Both the position numbers and the translations under genes were made by a program. Under the pieces are notes generated by a model that was not told where the DNA came from, did no database searches, and saw only the letters and a list, made by a program, of their open reading frames with translations. From a virus, in IMG/VR virus record IMGVR_UViG_3300023179_000147, positions 1-52,438 of that record: a stretch of 52,438 nt of DNA. One strand, written 5' to 3'. Shown here one piece after another: positions 26,201 through 33,112 of the stretch (the first letter of the stretch is position 1; each line of letters starts with the position of its first letter).

Positions 26201-28725
26201 AATGTTGCTTTGCCGATATCTTCTATGCTGACACCCTCGACGACCTTAAGTGCCGCGGCAAATGCCAACAGACCCACACCAAAGACCATCGCAAGTCCCG
26301 CCATAAATTTCGTAAGACCACCCCAGTCTACTTTTGAACGGGCAGCTGTCTCCATGTTGGTGATCGTGTCGCTGTCAGGAATCGCCGAATTCATCATGCC
26401 GGCAGGGTTTTGTGTCAGGTTACCTGCCTTTTGGGCTGTCGCCATCGACTTGTTGACGTTGTCCATCAAGCCGCCGAATGTCTTACCACCATCTTGCCGT
26501 GCAGCGGCTGCAGTGCCCTTGCCGAGGCCCCCGAAAATTAATTGACCCGCAGCTTTGAATAGACCTGCAGAGGCAGCACCTGCTAGGGCACCCAGTATCG
26601 ATGGAAGCAGCACAGCAGCTATTGCAACGCCGATGACCTTGTGCCCAGTTGGAGTGTTGATCGCTTCTTTGAATTTCTCCCACAGGACACTTGCAAGTTT
26701 CTTGATAGCTGGCCACAATTTATCTATAAGCGCATCAAGGGACTTTTGGAATGGGCCGGCTATTGCACCCGTCATGCCACCTGTGTTGACAGATGGGAAT
26801 TTGGGATTTTGGATCCAGTCAGCAATTGAATCAATAATGACTGCAAGCTTCTTGATGACCCACTCTGACAATTTAGCAAATATTTCAGATACTGCCTTGC
26901 CGAATTCTTTGAAACCCTCAAGGACTTTTTTGCCGCCGGGTTTCCCACTATCGAAGAACTGCAAGAAGACGTCCTTGATCTCCTTAAAGAAATCATCCAT
27001 CTTCCCGGTGCCGCCCTTCTTGAACACGTCAAAGGCCTTAAGAATACCTCCAAACATCTTGTCAAAGCGCTTTGGATCGAACATGTCTCCAAGACCGTCA
27101 AACACTTTTTTGACTCCCGGGAACAAATCGACAAACATCTTACCTAGCTTGACGCCAAACCAGTATGCTTTCTGCAGCACCTGGGACATATTTTGCATGA
27201 TTCTTCTAAATTCTTGTGTATTCTGGATACCTGCGCCGATGCCCTTTGTGATCGACTCGAAGATGGATTTACCGGGGGCATCACCACCGGGTGTCAACCG
27301 CTTGATTGAATCTGCCAGTTCATGCATTGCATCGGACTGTGACAGAGTCTTCTGCTCATTTTTGCCTGCTTCAGCATTGATCTTGTCGAATGACACGCCC
27401 GCATTCTTAGCTGAGAATGCAGCATCCAGCATTGCATCGTCTGCGCCGTAGGTCGACTTGATGAACTGACGGGTCTGGAAGTCCATTTTGGACATGTCCT
27501 TACCCGCAGCCCTAAAAGCGTCCCTGAGTATGTCGATTTTCTTGGCTGGGTTTTGCTCCATCATTAGAGCCGTCTGATCAATGTTCACACCGAACTGCTC
27601 ACCCAATTTTGAGGCTGCTTCAGCAGCACCCTCAAACGTTGATGTTTGGTCCATTGCTCCCGTCAACTTGTCGATTGAAACACCTAACTTGGCAGCGTAC
27701 GTCGCCGCGGCGGCCATCTCTTTATTTCCAAGTTGCCCAAAGTGCGCAACGTCTTTCAATGCAGCGCCCATGTTACGAGAGATTACTTTTGCGTTGACAC
27801 CGAACGCCTTCGACATGCCGAGTGCTTGCTTCGTAATGTCATTCTCAATCTCGGTGATGCTCTTGCCCGTACGCATGGCGGCGTATCCCAGGCTCTCAAA
27901 TTGATCTTCAGAGAAGCCCAAGCCCTTGGCGTAACGCATCATCGCTTCGCCGTTCTGTGCAATCTCGCCTTGGAATACCTGGAAAGTGGCGCCTGCGCCC
28001 TTGGCAACCTCGTTCACGGCCTTTATTCGCTCTGCTGCATTACCCCAGATTTGATATGCAGACACACCGGTGTCGTTGAATTTGTCCATGTCATTGGCGA
28101 CACCGAGGACAGTGCGCGAAGACTCTGAACTCAATGATCCAAATTGATCACGCACTTCTTCGACCGCGGCTGCTAAGGCGTTGTCGCCCCCGCGAGCAGC
28201 CATGCTAAAGAGGCCGGTGATCATCTTGAACGGAATAGCGACGATCGATTTTGTCAGTTCAAACGCACCTGAAGCGACAGACTTGAAGAAACCAATCCCT
28301 GCTTTTGTCAACGCCTTGAGGTTTCGAAGGCCCTGCAAAAATCCTGTTAGAGCACCCTGTGCGACGAGAAGAGCTTTTGTATAGTCTTTCTTAGTCGCTT
28401 CTGCTGCTTGTTTAGTTGCGACCGCGGCGCCCTTTGTAGCATCAGTAGACTTTTTAACAGATTCAGCTGTCTTATCCCAATTCTCTGGGGCGAGAGCGTT
28501 GTTGGTAGGGTTGCACATACTCTCCATGTCCTTGTTGATCTGGGACATGGCGTCTCGAAGTTGCGTGATGACCTTGAGCTGATCTTCAAAGGACGCTGTG
28601 ACGGCCCGAGCAGCATCTCGGGTCGAAGCCATCTGTTTTGCTAACGCTTCGGCTACTTTTGGATCAGGGTTATTACCTGACCCTCCGCCACCTCCGCCTG
28701 GTCCTCCTCCGCCTGGTGCAGCCAT
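23206..28725 (-). CDS. tail tape-measure protein
   Basis: At 1,839 residues this is the longest gene of the window. A Gly-rich N-terminus (residues 4-17) leads into a helical region, then many Ala/Gly/Ile-rich hydrophobic segments in the middle (for example around 715-740 and 830-1030) and a repetitive helical C-terminal half. This composition, with its position after the chaperone genes and before baseplate genes, is diagnostic for tape measures, which set tail length and leave the tail during DNA injection. The C-terminal part repeats a pattern around GYSIKPVFDSLKIITG and GYSISQVIDAVKDISK at intervals of about 80-100 residues. At about 1.5 Angstrom per residue the tail would be near 275 nm. 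Confidence 0.95.
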   Translation of the reverse strand: MAAPGGGGPGGGGGGSGNNPDPKVAEALAKQMASTRDAARAVTASFEDQLKVITQLRDAMSQINKDMESMCNPTNNALAPENWDKTAESVKKSTDATKGAAVATKQAAEATKKDYTKALLVAQGALTGFLQGLRNLKALTKAGIGFFKSVASGAFELTKSIVAIPFKMITGLFSMAARGGDNALAAAVEEVRDQFGSLSSESSRTVLGVANDMDKFNDTGVSAYQIWGNAAERIKAVNEVAKGAGATFQVFQGEIAQNGEAMMRYAKGLGFSEDQFESLGYAAMRTGKSITEIENDITKQALGMSKAFGVNAKVISRNMGAALKDVAHFGQLGNKEMAAAATYAAKLGVSIDKLTGAMDQTSTFEGAAEAASKLGEQFGVNIDQTALMMEQNPAKKIDILRDAFRAAGKDMSKMDFQTRQFIKSTYGADDAMLDAAFSAKNAGVSFDKINAEAGKNEQKTLSQSDAMHELADSIKRLTPGGDAPGKSIFESITKGIGAGIQNTQEFRRIMQNMSQVLQKAYWFGVKLGKMFVDLFPGVKKVFDGLGDMFDPKRFDKMFGGILKAFDVFKKGGTGKMDDFFKEIKDVFLQFFDSGKPGGKKVLEGFKEFGKAVSEIFAKLSEWVIKKLAVIIDSIADWIQNPKFPSVNTGGMTGAIAGPFQKSLDALIDKLWPAIKKLASVLWEKFKEAINTPTGHKVIGVAIAAVLLPSILGALAGAASAGLFKAAGQLIFGGLGKGTAAAARQDGGKTFGGLMDNVNKSMATAQKAGNLTQNPAGMMNSAIPDSDTITNMETAARSKVDWGGLTKFMAGLAMVFGVGLLAFAAALKVVEGVSIEDIGKATFVFAAVAAMLLPAGMFVKSVGDAKLDKVDTAGLIKAVVAIGAIMLEGLYVFLLGVAAIKLIAPSFEDIKKTGLLMLEMIPVFLAAGAIVTVLALVGVEAEAAEEFIIPGMIAIGVIILAMVQTAAVMGILTRLISPTAMLAGASVLDTMANVFMKAGVVITIATLVGAAIVSSAGIAGAFALAGLAAMMVVIEAMAATAVGVMAQLATIKESPAAVLAKSLAFAAIIDAIANMMGKVGDILKAMDFGWTDSAEAKTAQINSVTGMIKELLNGSDGKGGINAIVRQLIESLRVLSPDKIEPLKAFASVMQAIASMMDAVGKSVGGLSSSAGTWIDSLRGNKEANIKAAFDGATAYMGVLLKSIIPLIDKIKDVAMQLGDVKGLDKSGPAIASIFQAIGSLMQAVIPDMSKFKKTMSKSGSYAFASAAATSEGIDSDAVTSLGAYITTVLGAIQNNLGPMITSISAVGKDLSKLSPEGLKGVQLVGDIFKTIATLVSALSPSLKDVKPAQVQNVTNSTVQITNTFPDLNETLRGMQKTVPELMKSIIAIVKDVPAGGEFRQKLETFGKILDVVKLIPGMIKEIAEIPDPGSKGSTNAFLEVFGHMQGILYALSGQTWGGGYSIKPVFDSLKIITGMMTGVDATAIEKLAKILNGVGASIKAVMDALDPISKGGFNATDIFLGPLGHLIHITATLAGWEYKGGYSISQVIDAVKDISKFLGNFDGADPLNRLAKMIEAMGDAINKIYTSLDGISKHGSGAKDLFLIPLEQLIHITQALAGTDDIVSKAYSIDHVTKAVGKIAEVVAGFKGDTASKGVEKAATAVGGMIEAVLDLKGPATSIYSFFGEGSQADMLAASLEDIVYLQDSIMSTMDWIATMGDMNSAEAISRIQNMVSTVQQVEDSIKQLKSINLETRLQSLAGGLGLGKSGTYTIKSREIVITVNLDVYMDANDLEKSLVSRTNSIIRDRINNVADHVGLTDSEKISRDKSRNQTLVAASKGT

Positions 28726-28736
28726 CTTTTATCCAA

Positions 28737-29027
28737 TCACAGGGGCCAGCGGACGCCCAGGACCCGCTCAAATTCTGAAGCTGACATTTGCTTAATACGC
28801 AGCTTATCAACAACACTCTGGACCGAAGCACCGGGTCTCTTCAGCTCGTCCTGGAAGCGACGAGATGCAGCCAGCGCATTGGCAAGCACGTCAATCTCAC
28901 GCTCTGAACCTCGAATCTTGGTATTGACCCATTTACCCACCAGCCATGACCCAAGGGCCGCTAGAAAAATCTTGCCAGTCAAGTTGAGATGTAATTCAGT
29001 CAATAAATCTTTTTTATCAGATGCCAT
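28737..29027 (-). CDS. small protein upstream of the tape measure
   Basis: A 96-residue protein with a hydrophobic stretch (LTGKIFLAALGSWLVGKWV, about 16-34) followed by a charged helical part. I recognise no family. It lies between the frameshifted chaperone extension and the tape measure, where tail-assembly factors are common. GCAGGAG precedes the ATG. It may bind the hydrophobic tape measure or be membrane-associated. Confidence 0.7.
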   Translation of the reverse strand: MASDKKDLLTELHLNLTGKIFLAALGSWLVGKWVNTKIRGSEREIDVLANALAASRRFQDELKRPGASVQSVVDKLRIKQMSASEFERVLGVRWPL

Positions 29028-29078
29028 TGCTGCTCCTGCCTAGTGTAAATAAAGAACTGACAAGATTTTTGCCGCAAA

Positions 29079-29348
29079 TTATGTAAAGCGTCGCAATCTA
29101 GACGGAACTTGTGAGCGCGCGCGGCCCTGCATTGATCTCACGTCGGGGGTGTTTTGGTGGAGGGCACGGCTCTGAGTCGCACCCTCTTCATTAGTGCGAG
29201 TTAGCTCACGATTGATTCTCTCTATAAACCAACGCTTATATGAGACGGGCATGTTTTGAGTCTCTCGCCATGAGAACCCGCCGTAATACATAAGCAAAAA
29301 GGCGGGTTCTAGAACGAGCTGCTCTTTATCAGCCGGCGTTAGGCCAAA
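29079..29348 (-). CDS. C-terminal extension of the tail-assembly chaperone, reached by +1 frameshift
   Basis: This frame is open from 29372 to its stop at 29079. From the shift site it reads FGLTPADKEQLVLEPAFLLM, then YYGGFSWRETQ and PVSYKRWFIERINREL. The region before any start codon therefore looks fully protein-like. The same frame has a Met at 29297 (MLMYYGG), which would drop 17 residues of that sequence. The LMYYGGFSW-to-RWFIERI pattern is what follows gp26-like proteins in T4-like phages (gp51-like). Continuing from the gp26-like gene by a +1 shift at TCG TTT CTT would give a 374-residue fusion, the counterpart of lambda G-T. Confidence 0.75.
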   Translation of the reverse strand, partial: FGLTPADKEQLVLEPAFLLMYYGGFSWRETQNMPVSYKRWFIERINRELTRTNEEGATQSRALHQNTPDVRSMQGRARSQVPSRLRRFT

Positions 29349-30204
29349 GAAACGAGATGCCGAGGGGCATTGTTACCTCCTCAGTGTGTCCGCAAGCGTT
29401 GCACGTCGAATCTTGCTTCATAACGATCCCGGGCTCGCTATCCTTAACATAGTTGCGAAGCGCGAGCGAATCACGTGCGGGCATGTTCTTGATGAAATTA
29501 GAGATCTTGGAGCGGTCTTCGATGCCGTCGATAGAGATAATTGAATGTAGGAGATTAGTCGTGACGTTGCTCTCATTCGACAGGCCTAACTTCTTCTGCT
29601 TCTCAGCGAGCTGGACCATCTCTTCTTCATCACGTCCTGTCATGAACTTAAATCGAACAAGCTTGCCGCTGTAAGGAAGCTTGAACTCAAAGATATTTGC
29701 GCCTGCAATAACGGGCTCAAGCTCAAGACGCTTGATCGGAAGATTGGCCAGGTTGAAGTCATGGGGAGATTTAACGCTGCACTCAGGACACTCTAGCTCT
29801 GCCTTGTACTCTGGCCCGTATCCTGTAATGCGAATGGCGACCATGAGAGCATTGCGATCACCCGAAAGAAGATCGAGTGGATTCATCGACTTGTCGACGA
29901 GGCATGACTTGATGAGCTCCGTAATCACTGTGCCCTTCTTTAGGAGGGCACGTGAAGTAAGAATGTCTTCCTCACGAGCCGTCATGGAACGAATCTCCAC
30001 AGCCTCAGCTCCAAAGAATGTAGAATCTTGAGAATACACTTTGCCATTAGATGGGAGAGGGACAACTTCGTTGGGTACATCAAGACCAAAGTCTGCCTTC
30101 ACTTTTTCAAGTGCCGACTGTCTTGGAATGCGCGGGTCGATACCTGATGCTGCTGCCTGCTGTGCTGCAAAAATTGAGTTCTTCTGTTCTCTCTCGTCTG
30201 ACAT
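29329..30204 (-). CDS. gp26-like tail-assembly chaperone / baseplate hub assembly protein
   Basis: A 291-residue protein of the T4 gp26 (T4_baseplate) type. An N-terminal linker leads to EVVPLPSNGKVY, a hallmark of the family (LPSxGxxY), then IRSMTAREEDILTS. It has CPEC (C139, C142) and CNAC (C268, C271) pairs that could bind zinc. Such proteins act before the tape measure in tail assembly. The zero-frame product ends LWPNAG soon after a slippery TTTC, and the +1 frame continues as a conserved-looking extension, so two products are expected, as for lambda gpG/gpGT. The gene begins a minus-strand unit divergent from the fibre cassette. GGAGAAG lies somewhat far from the ATG. Confidence 0.87.
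   Translation of the reverse strand: MSDEREQKNSIFAAQQAAASGIDPRIPRQSALEKVKADFGLDVPNEVVPLPSNGKVYSQDSTFFGAEAVEIRSMTAREEDILTSRALLKKGTVITELIKSCLVDKSMNPLDLLSGDRNALMVAIRITGYGPEYKAELECPECSVKSPHDFNLANLPIKRLELEPVIAGANIFEFKLPYSGKLVRFKFMTGRDEEEMVQLAEKQKKLGLSNESNVTTNLLHSIISIDGIEDRSKISNFIKNMPARDSLALRNYVKDSEPGIVMKQDSTCNACGHTEEVTMPLGISFLWPNAG
29347..29355 (-). other. probable +1 programmed ribosomal frameshift site
   Basis: On the minus strand the codons TCG TTT CTT occur six codons before the zero-frame end. Slipping from UUU to UUC changes ISF-LWPNAG into ISF-FGLTPADKEQ and joins the two chaperone frames. The UUU-C slip resembles the influenza PA-X site UCC UUU CGU. A -2 shift would give the same frame. 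A shift anywhere between 29329 and 29372 would also join the frames, so the exact site is inferred. Confidence 0.55.
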
Positions 30205-30319
30205 GGGGATGATCTTCTCCTGTTCTTACAAGATAAACACATTCCTGATCAAGTAAACGTAAGATCACGCAAACAATAGAAGATTAAGCTAATAATCCAG
30301 CACATTGATACTTACAGAC
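30205..30319. promoter_or_regulatory. divergent intergenic region
   Basis: A gap of 115 bases separates the minus-strand tail operon (start 30204) from the plus-strand fibre cassette (start 30320). It must hold outward promoters in both directions. The plus side carries GATACTTA at 30307-30314. On the minus side, TGTTTATCTTG is the nearest AT-rich element and is only a weak match. Confidence 0.4.
30308..30314 (+). promoter_or_regulatory. candidate late-promoter motif ATACTTA before the fibre cassette
   Basis: ATACTTA on the plus strand ends five bases before the ATG at 30320. With T4-like late-promoter geometry the transcript would begin at that ATG, giving a leaderless message. This is consistent with the absence of a ribosome-binding site there. 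Confidence 0.45.
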
Positions 30320-30712
30320 ATGGCATTGAATTACCCGTCCCAAGGAGAAGGCGCAGTCGACGCCTACCAGATATCAGCTAGTCCCTTCGTCACATCATCG
30401 TATGTCACTCTGGGCGAGATAAAGGAGATCAAGTTCGGATACGTCTCACGATTCATGGTGATCAGAAACACATCAGAGTCGGGAGTGATAGCAGTCGGCT
30501 TTACGTCGAACGGTCTCTCGACGCAGAACTCTAACTATTTTATCCTGAGCGGATCAGAGTCATTCTCTGCAGATTTTCGTGCAGATCGATTGTTCTTATC
30601 AGGATCTGCAGGTGCCTCGACTTCTTTCTCGGTCGTCTGTGGCCTAACGACTATACCGTCAAGAAACATGACACCCATCACGGGTTCAAATGGATTCCCG
30701 GGTGTAGGTTGA
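30320..30712 (+). CDS. small beta-rich virion protein
   Basis: A 130-residue protein rich in Ser, Gly and Thr, with alternating beta-strand patterns (FGYVSRFMVIRNTSESGVIA) and a Gly/Pro-rich end. No enzymatic motif. It looks like a capsid- or fibre-associated structural protein. The frame could open at a TTG at 30305; the ATG at 30320 is preferred. It is the first gene of a two-gene plus-strand cassette embedded in minus-strand tail genes. The next gene starts one base after its stop. Confidence 0.75.
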   Translation: MALNYPSQGEGAVDAYQISASPFVTSSYVTLGEIKEIKFGYVSRFMVIRNTSESGVIAVGFTSNGLSTQNSNYFILSGSESFSADFRADRLFLSGSAGASTSFSVVCGLTTIPSRNMTPITGSNGFPGVG

Positions 30713-30713
30713 C

Positions 30714-31466
30714 GTGGGCAGCACGGGATTCAATCAGACCTTCAGTTTTTCACAGAGTTGTGGATTCGGCAACGCGTTCTCGTATAGCTCTGAAATAATA
30801 TCTAATGATAGTCTCGTGCTCTTCTATGATGTGAAAGACATCGCGTCATATCCAGGAGCGGGAACAGCCATATATGACCTGCAGGGAAATAGCAACGGCA
30901 CACTGATCAACACACCCGTGTATTCGAACAGCGTGATTACATTCAACGGTGTTAATCAACGCCTCGTGACGGACACTTCCCTTGGACCCAAGGTACCGGG
31001 AGAAATAACATCACTATCTTTGTGGGCATATCCCATGGACAATGGTGTCCTGCTGAGTGAGCTTGGACAACCCACACTTGAGACAGGCTTCCACAATGCG
31101 GTGATGGACATGGTGGCGGGAGTCATGAAATTCGGCACTTGGAGTCAGGCTGGCATCACGTCTGTTGCATCAAATATTCCAACACCGCTTAATGCGTGGT
31201 ATAACTTTGTGATGGTATATAACGGTACTAAATTAATTACGTACGTCAACGGTGTAGCGGCCGGGAGCGTAACATACCAGAGGGTGAACCCGATTGAGAG
31301 TGGTAAGGGTCTGTACTACGCAATTGCAGCGGGAGACAGCACTAACATGGGCGACGGCACCTACACCAACATGAAATTGGGTGAATTTCGCGTGTACAAC
31401 ATTGCCCTCACACCATCACAGGTCCTGGGTAGCTTTACAGCAACACGTAAAAAATACGGTGTATGA
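30714..31466 (+). CDS. LamG/concanavalin-like fibre protein
   Basis: A 250-residue protein whose residues about 30-245 form a laminin-G/concanavalin-type jelly roll: LVLFYDVKDIASYPGAG, ITFNGVNQRLVTDTSL, ITSLSLWAYP, WYNFVMVYNGTKLITYVNG and MKLGEFRVYNIALTPSQV. Such domains on phage tail or capsid fibres bind glycans. The start is GTG one base after the preceding TGA, implying translational coupling. It probably decorates the virion and helps recognise the host surface. A hairpin terminator lies downstream at 31536-31557. Confidence 0.85.
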   Translation: MGSTGFNQTFSFSQSCGFGNAFSYSSEIISNDSLVLFYDVKDIASYPGAGTAIYDLQGNSNGTLINTPVYSNSVITFNGVNQRLVTDTSLGPKVPGEITSLSLWAYPMDNGVLLSELGQPTLETGFHNAVMDMVAGVMKFGTWSQAGITSVASNIPTPLNAWYNFVMVYNGTKLITYVNGVAAGSVTYQRVNPIESGKGLYYAIAAGDSTNMGDGTYTNMKLGEFRVYNIALTPSQVLGSFTATRKKYGV

Positions 31467-31535
31467 GACACCAATCATTTTGCAAAAAATAATCTCGACT
31501 CAATCTGTGATTAAACTTGTGTGCTTAAATGACAA

Positions 31536-31557
31536 ACGGAGGTAATGAAGCCTCCGT
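31536..31557. terminator. hairpin between converging genes
   Basis: ACGGAGG (31536-31542) pairs with CCTCCGT (31551-31557) around an 8-base loop. It lies between the 3' ends of the plus-strand LamG gene and the minus-strand gene at 31634. No strong U-run follows on the plus strand; TTGTCATTT follows on the minus strand. Probably a two-way terminator. Confidence 0.5.
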
Positions 31558-31633
31558 CAGTCAGAAATTTAATCTTACAATCACGCGTGGGGAGTTGACG
31601 TAGTGTTCCTCGTCGTCGGGTGAAAGATCGAAA

Positions 31634-31942
31634 TCAGTTCCAATCTCTAGACTCTGAGTCCTCACGGTTCTTCAAGTATTCATCTCTCTGCTTGTCCATC
31701 TTCTCTTCCCACTCGCGGTCCGCCTGGCGATTACTATCGGAACGCTCTGGTTCACCCGAGGAGTCTCCGTGGCGGTTGCCGCCGGTGCCGCCGGACGAAT
31801 AGCCCGAGGTCCACTGGGTCATCTCATCGGACTCCTCAAGCTCATCGAGCTCGTCCATGGCCTGCTCCATCTGCTCTTCTTCCATGGCCTCTTCGACCGC
31901 CTCACGGATGAGTCTGCGTAGCTGTGATAGTCTGATTCTCAT
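31634..31942 (-). CDS. small acidic protein with LRRLIREAVEE N-terminus
   Basis: A 102-residue, very acidic, low-complexity protein. After MRIRLSQLRRLIREAVEE come Glu/Asp/Met-rich helix, a Gly/Ser-rich middle and a charged tail. No domain is recognised. AGGAG lies eight bases before the ATG, and an ATACTTA motif lies upstream at 31966. The N-terminal motif is shared with other small proteins in the window and resembles a targeting or interaction tag. Probably a late-expressed virion or assembly protein. Confidence 0.78.
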   Translation of the reverse strand: MRIRLSQLRRLIREAVEEAMEEEQMEQAMDELDELEESDEMTQWTSGYSSGGTGGNRHGDSSGEPERSDSNRQADREWEEKMDKQRDEYLKNREDSESRDWN

Positions 31943-31965
31943 GTAGAATGTCTCCTGCTGTGGAG

Positions 31966-31972
31966 TAAGTAT
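31966..31972 (-). promoter_or_regulatory. candidate late-promoter motif ATACTTA
   Basis: CATACTTA on the minus strand, 23 bases upstream of the ATG at 31942, with AGGAG between them. It lies downstream of the terminator at 32051-32076, so this gene needs its own promoter, which fits. Confidence 0.5.
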
Positions 31973-32050
31973 GTAGTCAAAGACAATTTATCAACGTGCG
32001 TGTGCTTTGGAGAGACAGCCCGATGGTGATTCGTTGTATGTGTTAAAAGC

Positions 32051-32076
32051 AAAAGGCCTCTAAGGGAGGCCTTTTT
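32051..32076. terminator. bidirectional-type rho-independent terminator after the tail-tube gene
   Basis: AAAAGGCCTC (32051-32060) pairs with GAGGCCTTTT (32066-32075) around a 5-base loop, giving a 10-bp stem with A-run and T-run flanks. On the minus strand it is followed by GCTTTT. It ends the tail-tube transcript. Confidence 0.85.
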
Positions 32077-32119
32077 ATGGTTGCTTTTTGACGACAGAGC
32101 TTTACAGTGTGTGTGACTG

Positions 32120-32611
32120 TCAAAATTGCAAAACACAGTTGTCATAACGTAGCGAGAGAGAAATCTCCATTGGGCCGCCGTCCTCGTATGTCACCTCGTT
32201 GAAGTTGGCCTCAAGGATGAATGCACCCTTGATGTCCCAGAGCTCGACCACCGTGCCGACGGGATCAAGCAACTTGAGCTGGATGTCACGCTTATAGAAG
32301 TCGGCATAACCTGCGCGGCCCGAGACCGACTCATAGTGTGTGCGGACCCACTCCATAACCTGCTGGGCGCCGGAGGGAGCTATTGGATCGTGGAGGGTAA
32401 CTGCCATCGTGCCGAAGGTGGTCTTGCCCGCGAGGTACCGGCGGGAGTTGATGAAGGGAATCTCAACCTCTTCAGTTGTGATCTGTGGGCGTGCCGATGT
32501 CTTGATGATGTATGCGTCGATGCCCTCGATCATGAGCACCCATCGGTTCTTGCGCTTCGGCTCAAATTTAGCCGGGATCATTGATGTGACGTCAAGTGTT
32601 TCAGCAGCCAT
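32120..32611 (-). CDS. tail tube protein, gp19-like
   Basis: A 163-residue major tail-tube protein forming the rigid channel inside the sheath. The length equals T4 gp19 (163). Typical features are KNRWVLMIEGIDAYIIKTSA near the N-terminus, then EVEIPFINSRRYLAGK, MAVTLHDPI, and a C-terminal beta-rich end with the family-like phrase KGAFILEANFNEVTYEDGG. It has its own candidate late promoter, AGGAG before the ATG, and a strong terminator downstream, which suits a very abundant protein. Two sheath genes lie upstream. Confidence 0.95.
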   Translation of the reverse strand: MAAETLDVTSMIPAKFEPKRKNRWVLMIEGIDAYIIKTSARPQITTEEVEIPFINSRRYLAGKTTFGTMAVTLHDPIAPSGAQQVMEWVRTHYESVSGRAGYADFYKRDIQLKLLDPVGTVVELWDIKGAFILEANFNEVTYEDGGPMEISLSLRYDNCVLQF

Positions 32612-32635
32612 GTGTTATCTCCTGTTGTCCTTCAT

Positions 32636-32642
32636 TAAGTAT
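32636..32642 (-). promoter_or_regulatory. candidate late-promoter motif ATACTTA before the tail-tube gene
   Basis: CATACTTA on the minus strand, 24 bases upstream of the tail-tube ATG (32611), with AGGAG in the short leader. It drives what must be a strongly expressed late gene, which is why I read the motif as a late promoter. Confidence 0.55.
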
Positions 32643-32686
32643 GTGAATCTAACAAAAATTTTTCATTAATCGATGATTAGCAAAAA

Positions 32687-33043
32687 TCATCTAGAATCTG
32701 CTCCGCCCGACATCCAGACGCTGATTGCTTCATCGATCTCTGCGTTCATGCCGCCGAGGCGGTCTTCTATCAGCTGGACTGCGTTCGTATTGACTTCGGC
32801 GTCCTCCTGTTGATCGAGGAGATCGTCAAGCTGCTCCTGAACGATATCACCGAGTGATGCATAGCTCTTTGCAAATTCAAGCAGCTCACTGACGTCGACG
32901 TCATACAAGCTACCGTGACCTGAGTCGACGGTCCCGAAGTGCACGCTCTCGGTGAGGCGTCGGTTCTGCGTCCGGAGGAGAGACCTTGAGATCTCTTCGT
33001 CAATTATCTGCTGGAGCTGGGTCTTTGATATTCTCATTGTCAT
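32687..33043 (-). CDS. small acidic protein with LQQIIDEEISRSLL N-terminus
   Basis: A 118-residue protein, helical and acidic after an N-terminal MRISKTQLQQIIDEEISRSL. The N-terminus follows the same amphipathic pattern as the proteins at 31634 and at the left edge. The remainder (LLEFAKSYASLGDIVQEQLD and onwards) predicts helices. It lies between sheath and tube genes. Starts at 33043 and 33037 are both possible; neither has a strong ribosome-binding site. Function unknown. Confidence 0.75.
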   Translation of the reverse strand: MTMRISKTQLQQIIDEEISRSLLRTQNRRLTESVHFGTVDSGHGSLYDVDVSELLEFAKSYASLGDIVQEQLDDLLDQQEDAEVNTNAVQLIEDRLGGMNAEIDEAISVWMSGGADSR

Positions 33044-33062
33044 ACCGTAACTTCTTGTTTAT

Positions 33063-33104
33063 TCCGGTAAATCAGCCACAGTTTATTATGACCGATTTAC
33101 CGGA
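33063..33104 (-). other. stem-loop after the first sheath gene
   Basis: TCCGGTAAATC (33063-33073) and GATTTACCGGA (33094-33104) form an 11-bp stem with a 20-base loop, directly after the sheath stop at 33113. There is no U-run on the minus side, so partial termination or mRNA protection is more likely than full termination. Confidence 0.55.
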
Positions 33105-33112
33105 GTTTTATC

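Noticed and set aside
26555-27451. Long plus-strand open frame of 298 residues opposite the tape measure (also 25364-26059, 231 residues)
   Set aside because: They are antisense to a well-supported 1,839-residue gene, show biased Ala/Ser/Thr/Pro composition from the complementary codons, have no ribosome-binding sites and resemble nothing.
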